Below are positions 29,941 to 43,935 of a DNA stretch of 64,000 bases, piece by piece; position 1 is the first letter of the stretch; each line of letters starts with the position of its first letter. This stretch comes from Ixodes scapularis (lineage: Eukaryota; Arthropoda; Arachnida; Ixodida; Ixodidae), in contig NW_024609835.1 of NCBI RefSeq assembly GCF_016920785.2, positions 80,094,795 through 80,158,794 on the forward strand, read 5' to 3'. Under the pieces are notes generated by a model. That model was not told where the DNA came from. It worked only from the letters and a program-made list of their open reading frames with translations, and made no database searches. The translations under genes and the position numbers were made by a program.

Positions 29941-32900
29941 ACTTAGCTGCAATACCTGTTCCAACGAGCACACTAAGTTCTTCCTAATCACGACTAATCA
30001 CAAAAGCCACATTCACAAAACTTTCGTACGACAAAAAAACACACCTAAATCTTACGTCTAAGAAGGTCCCAAATTTGCTAAATGAAAGAAACAAAATAAT
30101 CGCAAATTTTGTTTGAGTTACGCTGACACTTTGCTCATGGAGCCTGAGATTTTCGCGCGATCGCTTTGAGCGACTGGTCGAACAAGCTTACGAGCGGAAC
30201 CTAAGCTTGAGCCGGCAGTGTGCCTCTTGACGTGCAGGACTCTAGACGGCACTCCAGATAAGCATGTCGTGAGCAGCTACCACCGGTCCAGGCCGGAAAT
30301 TAGGAGCCTTTGCGACGCGCTGAAACTATACGTTTCACCTCGCTTCTTCGGGAGGCTTTTCTAGTCTGCTCGCCTCATTTTATATTTACAAGTGGAGTTT
30401 TCTTTCTCTTAAAGGACTCAGATAACACTTTGTTGATGATTTGCTCGCAGGCCTGGCGTTTGTTAAGTGAATCACGCAGGGCGTCAAGCTTGAGATCGGC
30501 CGCTCTCTGGGGGAGTGAAAGGAGGAGATGAGAGAGAGAGAAAGCGTGAGAGAGGGAGAGAAGGAGATTGTGAAGAGGAGGAGATGCATCGCGCGGGATG
30601 TCAGAGCGACGACCTCTGCTTGCAATGATTTGTGGGCGGACGCGAAGCTAGATACCTTCGTCTCTACTCCCTGTGAGAACGCCGAACGCTGGACGCCGGC
30701 GAGTATTTTTGTGTACAGTCGTGGCATACCAGTAAATTTAGTGACAAGAAATTGTCGGTTGTATTATAAAAAAAAAACGTTCCCGCTAAATTAAGAAAAA
30801 TAAATGATTGAATGAAGTTCCCGCTAAATTAGAGAAATTTCACGCTTCATTTAGCGTGAAAAATGTTTTCCCAGTGCTTAGCGTAAAACAATCTTCGTGC
30901 ATGTCTAAGGTAAATTTAATGGGAAAATTCCCAAATGCACGAAGGCGGTATGTGTGCAGCAAACTGCGCAGCACCTTGGCGGTCGACGAAGTTCGTTTTC
31001 CGTAGACGGCAAGGAGCCCGGAATAGTCGTTCTGCGATTTTCGCTTCGGTAGTATTCGGCATGTCGTTCCTGTGTATAGAATTGTGAAGAAGGTGGGGAT
31101 ATAGGATGGACTGATGCGGAGGCAATATTGTGTCGCGCACGGAAACGAATCAATTGCCTGCTTTCTATGAACCCATGCCCGGCATAAAGTGCACCTAGAG
31201 AAGTCCCACATCTGTTGTCTTTGTCTCACGCCGTGTCATACTCCCTCTTGTTTCTTCGTGAAAAATACTTTTTTTTGCAAATATTAATTTGGTATTGTGT
31301 TAAACCGTCAGAGCTCGTCAGGACTGCCGACACGAAAAATCAGAATTTCCCTCGCTTCCAAAATACCTCCGAAAATTCCCGATATATGCGGTGCCCAAAA
31401 TTGTCCTCAAACCAGCAAGATTTCCCTTATTCCCTCATAGAACTGAACACTACTTTAATTTGGCGCATTTCTCTCGAGTTAGCATCCCTGGAGCTCATAA
31501 ACATCTTCGTTAAATTATTTCAAGATTCGATGTTTGTCATGATATGGGCTTCAAATTTGAATGCGCTTTCACAAATGTGAAAAAATGAAAAAAGCGGATG
31601 TTTTCGTATTCGGCCAAACGAGAAGGCATTCAGTCAGAAGAGAAAAAAAAAATATTTGATGTTGTACTGAGGCAGTTTTTCTCTCCTCACTACAAGAGTT
31701 TTGCCTCCTTTACTTTCTTCGCGATTCTACAATTTAAAATGCAAGATCTCTAAACAACCTAAATACCTTTCTTTTTCTGTGTAGTTTATAGCATAGATTA
31801 TAATTGTACTCTTGGAAAATACGCCGCACTAACAATAACTCGATTCTCCCATTCCATTGGCAATATTTTTGCTCCTTTCATATTCGTAGGCTCTCCATAG
31901 TCACAAAAATATTCGTGGCCTTTGATTTTCCCGGAACCTATCTTCCGAAAAGAAATTCCTCTTTTGTGGCAGCTGTTTATGCTCGTAAGCCCCTAGGGAC
32001 AGCTTTGCGCTGCAACGGGATTTCCAAAATATTGGGTATAAAAATACCAAGTACACCAGTTTAAAGCGATGCACCAAACATATGAACCAACACCTTAGGG
32101 AGCGTTGAAGCGAATTCCAGCAATATCGCCGCACAACGGTATTTCAAAGCTGGCCCATCGCATTATAAGTTTGATAAGGGAGCTCACTCAAGAAGTATCG
32201 TCGAAGACATTAACATTACAAAGAGGCTCAGGATCTCGCGTTCCGAATGCTACTCTAGTTCAAAAGAAAACCTACCCATTGGTGTTCTATAAAAAAGAAA
32301 GAAAAAAGAAAGACGCGTTACTTCATCTCATGGGCATAAATATGGGTTTCTTTGTGTTCTCCGTTCATGCGGGAGAACGTATATTTCTGTCTCTAACAAC
32401 GGCGTTCATGAACCCGCGTTTCAAAACGCCTCAGAAACAGACATCACTATAATGCTACGGTGAAAGGAAGTTTTCGACGCGCAGTACATGTCATTGATTG
32501 TTTGGTGGGCTGTATAAGCCTGAAACCATCGGTGGTAGATAAAGCAACGCGCCGGTGTGTGAATATTTTAATGTTTCAGGGAACTTATATACTCGCTCTT
32601 TGGGTTTCCAATTGCCCTGAGTCTACGAACTGGAAAGGTTCCACCATATTAAACAAAAAACAAACAAAAACGTGAAAAGTAGAACAGTGTTAGATCACAC
32701 AAGGTGGAGAAATTATCATTTGTCGGGAAACAATAAACTGGATCAAGTTTATTTTATTTTCACAAATTAAGTTAATTTAAATCAAGTCTTAATCACTTTT
32801 TCCTACATGTATGAGGCTTGTACCGTTTACTTGTTTGCATTACCTAATTTTTCGTTCGTTTGTTTATTTAGTGTCCTGATTAACAGCTGATACCTTGGTA

Positions 32901-33286
32901 GTGATGCACATTGAGATTATAAATTAGGCAAAAACAATTTAAATGCTAAAAATAATTGATTAAAAAGCGTGAATATCAGCTCCTGCTCCGAAGGTGTTAT
33001 ACAGGCGTTGTATGCGGTTCATGGGACCAATTGAGATGATTAGATTAACGAAGTGGGAAATACATGCAAAACTCGAATTTTAACGTAAACATAAATATAT
33101 GACGGGGGAAAGGGCAATTAGTAAATCTATTAAAGCATTTATACAAAAATATTAAATCTCGCTTAGATCATCTTGAACTCAGTCTTAAACGTGACAGATT
33201 CATTATAAGTTGTCTAGATAGGCCTGCAACATTAAAATGTAGATTAAGATTAATTTCTTCTTAGTTTAATTATATGGTAAATTTGT
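29941..33286. other. Gene-poor DNA with GA microsatellite
   Basis: Holds a (GA)n tract at about 30525-30570 and a short hairpin TTTCACGC...GCGTGAAA near 30837-30862 within a set of CCCGCTAAATTA strings. These strings resemble CTAAATTTAGCG strings at 59540-59600. The open frames are low-complexity or featureless; I support no gene. Confidence 0.4.
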
Positions 33287-33859
33287 GATACAACCAGTGT
33301 GGTAGCCGTTACCGGTAAAAACAAACAAAATACGTTACTCCTTACTCGCAAATAAAAGGAACACGTTATCGACCTATCTTACCTCAAAATAAAAGGAGCG
33401 CATTACCGTTAACGTTAAAATGTAACGCGCGTTACTTTTGCGTTACTTTTTTGTAAAATAGGAATTAACACGTTTTACTATTTTCACATTACATGTTGCA
33501 TAAGCGCCTATTACAGGAAACATTATGTCCGTCCAGAAACCAAACATATAGTTACCTTTTTTTTTAATGTTCCACATAAATACTAAAAAAAACGCAAAAA
33601 ATCGAAAAAGCTTAAAAAAAATGTGGCGAGGCGCCTGGAAACACACAAAAAAATATTAAGTGTAATTTTTTTAAGTCTTGAGAAGAATATGTGAATAGTA
33701 ACGTTGCTATGTTACACGTTACTCGAAATAAGGTGCGTAAGTACATTACCGTTACCATTTTAAATATGTAAGAAATACTTCACAATGTTACCGGAAAAAA
33801 TAACGCGTTACCGGTAGCGACGTTACTTGTAACGGGTTACCGCCAACACTGGATACAAC
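33287..33859. mobile_element. hAT-type MITE with 8-bp duplication
   Basis: A 557-bp element (33295-33851) between exact copies of GATACAAC. Ends are CAGTGTGGTAGCCGTTACC and, reversed, CAGTGTTGGCGGTAACCCG. The subterminal regions are full of GTTAC/GTAAC strings. An 8-bp duplication and CAGTG ends point to the hAT superfamily. It lies where a CR1-like LINE would have its YADD box, so it appears to have landed inside that LINE. Confidence 0.85.
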
Positions 33860-34800
33860 ACTCCACTTGGTCGCAGTTTGCCGAAAATTTGAAGTTATAT
33901 CGCAAAGTACGATGCTTACATCAATGCACCTTGTCACAAATGGGCATCGATATCATCAATCAGTGGTTTGTAGGTAGCCAACTTGACGTAAATCCTAGTA
34001 AAATGCAACTGATAACATTCTTACGCAAAGCTCCCAACGTTTTCTCAGATTATAGTATCTCGGTGGAGCTATCATAAAGCGTGTGTCGGTTTTGCGTGGC
34101 CTAGGTGTAATGCTCGTTGAGAAATGTAACTTCAATAGTCATGTCCGTACGAACCTGCTAGAATATTTTAAAGCGTTGGGTACTGTCACTCGCCTCAGTT
34201 TTGTGTTTCGCTATCCATTTTGTTATTGTGTCTTGTTCAGAAGCCTTATTTTTCAAAACTTGACTTTGCAACAGTTGTTTTGGAACAACCTCACTGCCAG
34301 TGCTGTGGCGACGTTAAAACGAGACCAATAGAGACTCGCGAGAACGATTCAATTGAGACAAAACTTGTCTCAGCCATAATCCTTTCATAATGTAATTACT
34401 TATTTGGGCTTCACGGAGTTGAAATCTAGACGAGAAAGTATTGACCTAATATTTTTGTTGAAGTGCTTGTTATGACTGCTCAATTATCATATATACAGAT
34501 TTGCCTTCCTGTGAGACAAGTTCGCTTAAATCGCACATTCGCCATTACCCCATGTATTCTTTGTCCCCGCTAGCTCGGATACAGAACATTTTTCAATCAT
34601 CTTGATAGAGCGTTCGTGGACATTTCCAATGATGACCTCTTGTCGTTCAACGGGAGCATTCCACTCTTGTTGCAGTGTGTTTTTGTAGCGTTATGTTCTA
34701 AATACGTTATCGTACACTACCGTAATAGGCTCATGGTTGTTGGTAGTCACAATAAATAAATAAATGGATAAGTAAATAAATAAATAAATAAATAAATATT
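33860..34800 (+). mobile_element. CR1-like LINE 3' part, plus strand
   Basis: Decayed frames read DTTLHL at the junction with the hAT MITE, LDVNPSKMQLITF (33990), LGVMLVEKCNFNSHV (34100), KALGTVTRLSFVF and NLTASAVATLKRDQ (34300), which follow the order of the RT C-terminal half of CR1/Jockey-type LINEs. The 3' end is an (AAAT)n tract at about 34752-34800. Stops interrupt each block. Confidence 0.7.
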
Positions 34801-35220
34801 TCACTCAAACATTTGATGACGTGGTGAAAAAAACAATTATTTAAGAATCATAAAAATATACTTGAGTTTATATCTTAATAACTGCACCCTTAACATGCAT
34901 AGTTTTTGTATCGTATTTTTGTAAACATGAACGATTCATATAGGTTGTTTTAATTTACCTGCAGACTTTAATAAAGTTGGCATGAAGTGATTGCTTATGA
35001 AGTTAATTACGGCGACAAGATATATCTAACATTTAAACGTTACTGTGCAAATTAATATTGCGTTAAATATTTATGAACAAAATATATTTGTCAAATCCTC
35101 AGCACATTCAAATATGCGCCAGATGGAATAAACATTGAAACATTCTACAAAAAGCGTTATCTTTCTAAGTCTGAGGATAAACATTTCCCTAAAAACATTC
35201 GACATAGCAACGCCCTTTGA

Positions 35221-36095
35221 TTTATTTATTTATTTATTCATTTAAAGAATACTGCGGCTCACATCTGTGAGCCATAGCAGGGGTGGTTACATAATGGCAT
35301 GATGTGATGTACTTATGAGCATTTTCATGTGGCGGAAGCGATTGCTTCAACAAAAATATCAAGTGATGGGAGGGTGACTATTTCGTTCGTCAAAGAATTC
35401 CAGTCACTGATTGCCCGAGGAAAAAAAGAATATTTGAAGACATCGTGCTTAAGAGGATATTGTTTAATGGCCCTAGTATGGTTCAGTCTAGCTGATCCGC
35501 TTGATGAAAATTGTATGTATCTATCACTACTGACATTAAAGATTCCATTAATAAAAGAATATAAATTTCGCAGTCTGTCTATTTTAGCTCTAACCTCCAA
35601 TGGCGGGATGTTAGCTTGGTCTAGTAAGCTCGAGGCAGACACACTATATCTGAACTTATTAAATATAAACCTTCCAGCCAGTCTTTGTACGCTTTTAAGT
35701 TTACTAATTCCTTCTGCCGTGTGCGGATACCATACTGTGTGGCGGACTCTAGAATAGGTCGTACAATTGATTGGTAAGCAGTCTTCTTTGTTTCGTTATC
35801 CGCAAATTTTAAGGTGCGTCTTAGTGTGTATAATTTTGCCCTGGCCTTATTCGTTATGTCATCGATATGCTGGTTCCAAAAAAGTTCACTGGTTATTGTC
35901 ACTCCAAGATACTTATAGTGGTCAACAAATTAAATGGGGATCGCATCTATTGAATAGCAATATATTCAAGGAATTCTTTTTCCAAGTAATTGTCATTGCA
36001 ACGGTTTTATCGTTGTTTATTTTCATTTGCCATTTGTCTGACCATTCCTTAATTGATCTTAAATTGCAGACTTCACGTGGAGATAAAAACGATCA
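35221..36095 (-). mobile_element. CR1-like LINE 3' part, minus strand
   Basis: Two frames (35902-35621 and 35642-35325) read FWNQHIDDITNKARAKLYTL, KKTAYQSIVRPILESATQYG, LEVRAKIDRLRNLYSFING and FFPRAISDWNSLTNEI, the C-terminal end of a CR1/L2-type polyprotein including the final RAI.DWN motif. The 3' tail is (TTTA)n at 35218-35238. 5'-truncated near 36095. It lies tail-to-tail with the LINE ending at 34800. Confidence 0.78.
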
Positions 36096-39000
36096 ATGCT
36101 CGATAGCTGTAAGTAACTGAATTGTTCCCATGACATCAATTTACCCACTAAATTACCAGGAAAACTGAAGTGATGAATAAGACGTGGCGTCAAATTTTTG
36201 CTCTCAATTTGGTGTGGAAATGTACGCAAGAACGGACAGACGGACACGCGGACTGATGAAAAAATATTTGGGAATAGCCAGTTCCGTTAAGGAGCATTCC
36301 GTGCTTTGAAATAATTTTGGGTAGATTTTGCGCGACGCCACCGATTAACACTGGTGGTCGAAGTTGCGATTTTCTCTTTTCGACGGAATCTGCTTTGCAT
36401 GCATCTCTGTGCCATTCCTAACGGGAGCCTTTTTTTGTGCGAAATACTAGTATGTAGAATGTGTATATGTTATTTGTGCATGCAGTAGACTTTCGAATAC
36501 TTCATTAGACCTAATTATGTTCTTTAGCTGTAGTCTGGCATTGTACCTCAAGTATAAGGGAAATGCAAGCTAATTGGGAACTTTAAGCTACCAAATATAA
36601 ACTGTCCTGATCTGACAGCTGGAAGTAGAGTTTTGCAGGAGGGGGGGGGGGTGCTCTTTAGATTTTACGTTTACCCATAAGTTAACCCAAGTAGCTCAAG
36701 ATTACAAGTATTGATGATCCTCATTCAATACTTGCCTTTATATGTTTAAATAAGAAACTAATTGACCTTTCATATACCTGCAAAATTCCCGTCGGTATTT
36801 TGGGGGGCAAAATGGTGAGAGTGATTATTCTCATGAAGAATAGCAGGACTTGCTAAGTTAACCATATGAGCACGCCGGACTACAAATAGATGACGATGTT
36901 AGCATCTGGACGTTATATTCTTGTCGATACATGCAGAGTAGCTTTTAGCAACTGTGTACATTATGCGTTTTCATTGTGAACGCCTCTATTGAGGGACTTG
37001 TGCCTTTTAGAAAAAGGAAAACGAACGTTTATAATCGGTGAATCAATCGATATACACTGCAATTGAAAAATAAAATTGCCTTAGTAACTAAGAAGTATTC
37101 GAGGTCTAGCTGCAGGTTCCAAACAAACAGTTTATATCTTTAGTAACAAACGGAAATTAACGCAGATTAAGTCAAACCGCGCTTTTTTTTCTTTTTCGAA
37201 TGTTAAGCTGCGCTAATTTCTATTTAAAGCAAGGTAAACGTTTTGCGATATGTCTTAGTTACTATTCGAAAACCCTTGTTAACAACAGTTCTTCTACATG
37301 AAATTAAAATTTTCTCTAAATCGCTATTTCGGTTGGATAACCGATATGATCCATTGATTGTAGCGGATCTATCTTTGTAGACATAGTAGTCTACGAGGAA
37401 GTAATTTTCTATATGTTAACGCACATTTTTAACAGTACACTCATCCTGATTCTGAAAAGATTGCGTTCTTTTAACGCTACGCAGACTTGACGACTAAGTA
37501 CCTGCTAATAATTTTAATGCGCCTTCTTGTTAAGGGGTCTTACCAAATAAATGAAGATCTTGGACTAAGTTACAATAAAAAAGTATGCGAACTACAGCTT
37601 CGAATTAATATGTATAACTAAAACACCCCTTCTCGAACATTCAAAGAACGGTTCACCTTAATAAAATTAAAAGCCTCCCAATCAAAAAGAAAAAGAAAAA
37701 TATATATACATAACATAACAATAACAGCTTTTATTTTCTCTTGAGAAACATTCAAATGTAAGCGTAAACATCGCTTTCAATTATGTTAACGATTCAACTC
37801 GTATCTTTAACGAATATTCTTCGAACGTTCTTTGGCACTTGTATCACCAAGTTCAAGCTGGAGCGTCCAGTTTAACTAGGATATTTTAAGGGTTTCAGTA
37901 GAAGTTGTTGCGGCTTCACATTATTTTAATTTTTTAAGTCATAAATATTCAAGCTAAATATTACCGTAAAGATATCTTAATCTAAAACAGTTTTGAACGT
38001 AGTGTAAAGGTAGTGTTCCCCCAGGCAAACAAAAATATAGATATCATTCTTACAACGTTTTTGGCTGTGGTTACGCTGTAAAAAGTGACACTAAATTTTA
38101 TTTTTGCATTAAATAGCCCAATACAAAAATCAAAAACTTCTTTCAAAAATAGGTAACGTGGTTGTGAATCCACATATCGATTTATTTAGAGAAGAACAAT
38201 AGGAGACAGTGGTACAGAATGCAGCACATGTCCGTAGGAGCCATCTTAAAGTTACGAAATTATACCAGCTTCTTTGAAAATATGTGTTTTTTTAAAGAAG
38301 GTGTTGTTCTAGATATCTAGCGAAATTCAGAACGTGTGTCTTGTGAACAAATACAACTGAGGTATTAAAGGGCGTGTAAAAGGCCTCAGGAGTAGAAATT
38401 CGCGAGTTTGTACACAAAGAAAAGTTTAAGGGGCCCCCACTTGCGCGCGCTAGGTATTGGAAGAGCCGCACGTGTCGCTTGAGTTAGGAAAAAAAATTCT
38501 TGTCGAAGAAAACCTTTCGGCGACGGTGTTGATGGTTTTGTATTTTGACATGGTTCGGCAAAAAAAAAAAAAAAATCTAAGGGCGTTCCCTATACATGTA
38601 CAGGGAATCTTCTTCGAAATTGAATTTCTTTCCGAAGCTGTTCGAAAACCCCGGCACAAAACATCAAAAATATGAAAAGGTCGGTTAAAAAAGAAAACCT
38701 TCGGCATTGTTTTTTGTTGCTGTTTAATATATGTCGTTTTACATTGTTTTAAAAACTGAAATAATGCATTTTTTACACGAACCAATAAAGGACGTCCTTG
38801 TATGGTCGAGAAAAAGAGCCGTCAAAAAATGTGGACCATCTGGGATACGTAAAATGTAATACTTCCTTAAATTTAGAGGTGTTTCTATAGACCTTTTAAG
38901 CACTAATCAACCGAAAAAAACTGCTTAGTCACTGGGCTGTGAACACATTCGCGGCGATTGATATTCCGCTGAAGGGCAGTGTATATCGCGCATGTAAAGA

Positions 39001-40780
39001 ACACGTTTCATAACCAAGTAAACAAGGATGCAAGTTCACAGCAGACGAGCATTATAATGGTTTAGAGTCACTGAAAGCTTAAGCGCGGGACGCGGGAAAT
39101 CTTGGGAACACAGCGTAAGAAGAGAAAGGCGTCTAAACGGCACCGCCTGGTCAAGGAGCAAACGTGGCGAAGATTCACTCGCAGTTCTGACGAGCAACGC
39201 GAGACGGAGTTACTTTTCTGGGTCGCCAAATGGAGGCTCGAGTACGGTGAACTCGGGATTCGGCAAATCGGGAATGAAACATTTCATTTCTGCAGATTTG
39301 TTTTCTTTTACTTTTTTGTTCGTGTTTATTTAAGTGAATGTTGACTCAGAGAGGTCGCGCCACAGAAATACCTTGATACATACGTGAGGGGTCAAAGTCA
39401 CTCGAGGCCCACTCGTTGCCGCTTTCTGTACTGTTTCGTCAGTAATTTCGGAGTGCTATTTAAAATTATTGCAATGGGATTTTGGTGCACGAGGAGACAA
39501 AACAGGTGTCGCTAGTAGTTATTAACATTTTTTTTTCTAAAGACGCATGACTGAACCTTTTCCAACGCGCAATACAAAGGAAGGATCGCAAACTTCAGGT
39601 GGCGGAACACGTATCTGAGAGACATTTCGACGGAGGTCTTGTATAAAGAGCCTGGACGGTCGAATGCAATAGAAACGTGCCGGTCAGCATTGCACGACGT
39701 GCATCCTTGGCAAAGACCGCCGTACCAGCCAAGTTTCTGGATTCTCCTTCTCAATTAGCAAAACATCCTAAAACTAGAAAACGGTCTGCTAAAGGGCAGC
39801 TTTAAGGCGACAGCGGAAAAAAGAAAAGTGTCGCGTCTTGTAGCCAGCGGTTAACACTTTGATGTTGATTGAAGTTCTTGCACACAGCCACCGCCAGCAT
39901 TTGACAATGACTGCGTGAACGCAACAGGAAAATAATACGGCGATCAGGAACAAACCAATCCTGGCAAGTCCACGACAGCATTTAATTATGGCAATTCATC
40001 AACTCGAAAGGGGCCAGGTGAGAAGTGTTGTAATGTAGAAATGCAGGGCATTTTAAGTCTCTAAAAAATAGCTGCTAGTCCCACTCGGGCGGTTGTCGGG
40101 AGCCGTTTCAGGAATAACTATTTCAGATGGGCGGCGTCGAGGGCCGTGGCTTGTTCACCGACGAGATGTTGTAGGTGACGTAGAAACTACGTGAGTCGCC
40201 TGTCATCGATCTCCTCTGCGCTTAGGATCTGTTGCAGGCGACGCTATGCCGAAGCGGCCAGACGGGTGGTAACGGGGTTGTGTTCCGGACTGGTCTCGTT
40301 CGCGCGTCGGGTATGAACCAAGTTCAACCAACACTGTCGGCGAACGTAACTATATATATTTACTTTCAAACCAAACCAGCCAAAACGGTACAACCTTTCG
40401 TGTATGTCGGCTAGTAGGGGCTCCTGGAACGTTCGTGCCGGTGTCCTATCGGTGAGCGCATCCATAGAATCTTATTGATTCTCGAGGCCTGCAGAGGCTT
40501 CGAAGAATTGCGTGATGGCAAGTAGATGGTTCAACATGAACGCACCACCACAGTACTCACCCTCCAGTGAGAAGACAGACATTTCTTTAGCACCGTCACG
40601 TGATGTCCCGGGGGAATCTTGTGGGCGATGGGCGATGACAGGTAACGTCTTGCGTTTAAGGACCCACGATGCAGAGACGTGCTGGCCAGTGTACATGTCG
40701 ACCCGAACGTGTCCTTGTATGTGGTTGTGTGTTCCTGGAGCCGGTGTGCGAGCCATCGAGTGGTGTTTGAGGGCGCAGGG
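36096..40780. other. AT-rich gene-poor stretch
   Basis: I found no supported gene, LINE motif or array. A G11 run sits at 36641-36651, and an AT-rich stretch with ATATATA lies around 37700. Confidence 0.45.
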
Positions 40781-40789
40781 AAGGGGGAG

Positions 40790-43570
40790 GGGAGGGATGG
40801 GCGCTCTTCAGGTGGGCAGGTTTTACGCTGTCCAATGGAAGAAGCTCCTGCCGTCAACCGATTTCCAATGTTTTTTTTTGTTTTTTTTAGCCTTTTCGCA
40901 GCACCTTGTACGGGCCATCGTAGGGTGCTTGTAAAGGCTTCTGGACGGCGTCATATCTCAAGAAGACATGAGTACCTGTCGCCAATCAATCGCTAATATA
41001 TGTATACGGGCCGCGGCTTTGGCGAGGTGATGTAAAGCGGAGTTCCTTCATGACCTCTCGGAGATTGTTGGCATAGCCTGCGGGGTCTGGACAGGTATCG
41101 CCTGGTTCTCACGCAAAGAATTCACATGGGGGGCGAAGGGTGGACTCGTAGACCACCTCGGCCAAGCTGCAGCCGATGTCGTTCTTAAGTGACGTGCGGA
41201 TGCCGAGGAGCACGAGGGGCAGTACCTCCACCCAGCTTTGTTGTTGGTGGGCCTTGAGAGAAGCCTTCAATTGCCTCTGAAAGCGCTCCACCATGCCATT
41301 GCTCGCGGGGTGGTATGCACTCATTTCAATTCTTGGTGACTCCAGGAGCTTCATGAGCTCAGAGAAGAGATTGTATTCAAACTGTTGGCCTTGGTTCATG
41401 GTGATAGTTCACGATGACTCGAACCTTGAAATCCATTGCGTCACAAGCGCACGCGCCACGTTCTCCGGGGTGGTGTCAGGAAGTGGAATCGCTTCGGGCC
41501 AGGGCCAGCGTGTAAAACGGTCGATGCACGTCAGCAGGTAGGCTATCCCCTGTTAGGGCTGCATCAGTCTGACAATATCTTTGTGGATGCTGTCAAACCA
41601 CATCTCCGGGTGGTCGAAACTTCCCAGGGGTGTTACCGTGTGGCGCAGAAAATTGGTACGCTGGCGCCGTAAGCAGGTGCGGGCCCACTGACGTACGTCT
41701 TTGTTGACACAGGGTTACACATACCGGGAAGTTAGCGGTTGTTGTGTAGCTTTGATACCGGGATCGGATCGACCACGAAGGGTGCCGAAAATCGGCCGAC
41801 GAAATTGTTCCGATAGTTACGGGCACGGCGATCCTGTCCACGTGTCGCAGATGATGTCGGTGGAACATTTAGGAAGTGGGACCTCGCAGAACACGAGCCG
41901 GCCTGGTAGCATGTGGAGCTCTAGAAATTCTGCGTCCTCGCGCTGCGTGGCAGCGAGATGAACGAAATCGATGGCGGAAAAAATTAAACGGTACAGAAGC
42001 CTATCTGTGAAAGGGCATCCGCTAAGCCGTTTTCAACGCTGTGGGTGAATATGACGGATGCCCGATGTGAACTCGAGGACGCTGGACATTTGCGGAGCTC
42101 TCTCTGGGAGTGACTTTCTCCGTCTTGCCTTAAAGACTGGAACGCGTGGATGAAAGGCTTGTGATCAGTCAATACAAAAACTGTCGACCTTCCACCATGT
42201 GCTGGAAGTGTCCTAGGGCAGAATACAAACTAAGGAGCTTGCGACCGAACGTACTGTTGCGCTGACTTGTGTGCCAGCTTCCGGAAGAAAAAGAAATGGG
42301 GTTCCCAGTGTCTGTTCACTTCCTGCTGAAGCACCGTATCAACGGCGGTGTCCGAAACGCCGCTGACCACTGAGATCGGGGCTCTTTTTCTGGTAGTAGC
42401 AGCATTGCGTTGGTGGCGAGACGTTTACGAGCACGATCAAAAGCAGATGTAGTGTACTTGTCTCATGTGAGCCCGGTTGCTGAGCTACTCCTGCCCAAGA
42501 GCTTGTCGTGCAGTGACGCCGGCTTGGCGACGCAGCCCAGAGAGACCAGCGGTAAAAGTTTACCCCCTCCAGGAACTCCCGGAGTTGCTTCGTTTTTGTT
42601 GGTTTTGGGAATTCCTGAATGGCCTGTACCTTGATGGGAGGTAGACGAATTCCCACAGAGTTGACCGTGTGCCCCAAGAAGTCTAGCTCCAGCTTGCCTA
42701 ACTCGCAATTGCTCACATAGACAACAAGTCCAAACTTGACGAGGCGAGCGAACAGCCGTCTGAGGTGTGCGACATGTTCGTTGGCAGATGGGCTCGCCAT
42801 GACGATGTTGTCAATGTAAACATAGCAAAACGGCAGTCCCCACATCGCCTGGTTCCTGAATCGCTGGAACGTCTATGCCACGTTCTTCAACCCAAAGGGC
42901 ACACGAAGCAACTTAAACAATAAAAAGGACATGGTAACGGCTGTCTTGGGAACGTCCGATGTCTAGAAAGGGATCTGGTGGTAAGCGCGTACCATGTCGA
43001 TCTTCGAGAAAATGGGAGCGCCGTCGAGTGTTCCGGTGAAATCATGGATGTGCGAGATGGGGTACCTGTCTTCTGATGTGATGCGATTGAGGGCTCGGTA
43101 GTCCCCACATGGGCGCCAGTCCCCGGGTGTAGACTTGGGGACCAAGTGGAGAGGCGAAGACCGGAAGCTCTCTGACTGGCGGACGATGCCCAGCTCGAGC
43201 ATATACTCGAACTCTCGGCGGGCGATTCGTAGCTTGTTCGGCAGCAGTCGGTGTGGACGGAAGTGAACCGGTGCGCCTTACGTCTGGGTCTGATGCGTCA
43301 TATTGTGCTCGAAAGGGCGCCTGTCCGCGCCTACACGCGTCACATCTAGACGTGAGGCGCATCGGTTTATTCCTGAAGCTGTCGTCAAAATTTTCGCCTG
43401 GAGCGACAAGCAAAATGTCCATCACCTCAGCAACCGCCTCTGAGTGAAGACCGTCAATGAGTAGCTCAAATTGGCGGGCTTGCGTGATGATCTTGTGCTA
43501 GCAAAATTTGTTTTCAACTTGCACAAGCCATAGGGCCGGGTCCTGCGCCCGGAACTCGGGCCGTTTTAGG
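40790..43570 (-). mobile_element. Decayed Ty3/gypsy LTR retrotransposon, internal part
   Basis: Order on the minus strand: a gag-like piece (DPALWLVQVENKF, then LHSEAVAEVMDILLVAPGE, 43570-43390); RT with LHLVPKSTPGDWRPCGDYR and FSKIDMVRAYHQIPF (43202-42963), then FCYVYIDNIVMASPS (42845); RNase H remnant around 42170-41984 (TDHKPFIHAF); integrase with YHPASNGMVERFQRQLK (41399-41109); and an integrase C-terminal stretch (VFLRYDAVQKPLQAPYDG, about 40960-40880). Most of gag and all recognisable protease are missing between 43390 and 43250. The catalytic box is YIDN instead of YIDD. Many stops and shifts show it is inactive. I could not find a pair of LTRs. Confidence 0.82.
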
Positions 43571-43851
43571 GCCTCTGTTTCTGCGATTGTGGTGGCGCCA
43601 GCATCTTGACTATTTATCGAGGTTGCAAAGTCCTTGTTTATTGCGTAAGCGTCCGGGTCACTAATTATGTTTTGACCAGTTGTGTGTTATCATACAGGAT
43701 TTTATGTACAACTATTTACAATTCGAAGCAGACGGAGGTTCGCATCGCCTTGTGTAGCCGGCGTGTCATTCGGTTTCCGTCTCGTGTGTGGTGCCCGTGG
43801 TTTCGCGCTAGTCGACTTCTTCGGTTCTGTGGCGCCACTACTGGAAGCCTT

Positions 43852-43935
43852 CATCATCATCATCATCATTTATTATCCTTGAAGGCCCTTACGGTTATTA
43901 CACAAGGGAGTGGTACTGCTGTTATTTTTTTTTCT
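43852..43935 (-). mobile_element. LINE 3'-end fragment
   Basis: (CAT)n followed by TTTATTATCCTTGAAGGCCC and TTACGGTTATTACACAAG, matching the 3' end of the LINE at 27235-27300. Only the last tens of bases are present. Confidence 0.6.

Noticed and set aside
30528..30794. 88-codon frame rich in Glu/Arg
   Set aside because: Starts in the (GA)n microsatellite and has no domain or splice context.
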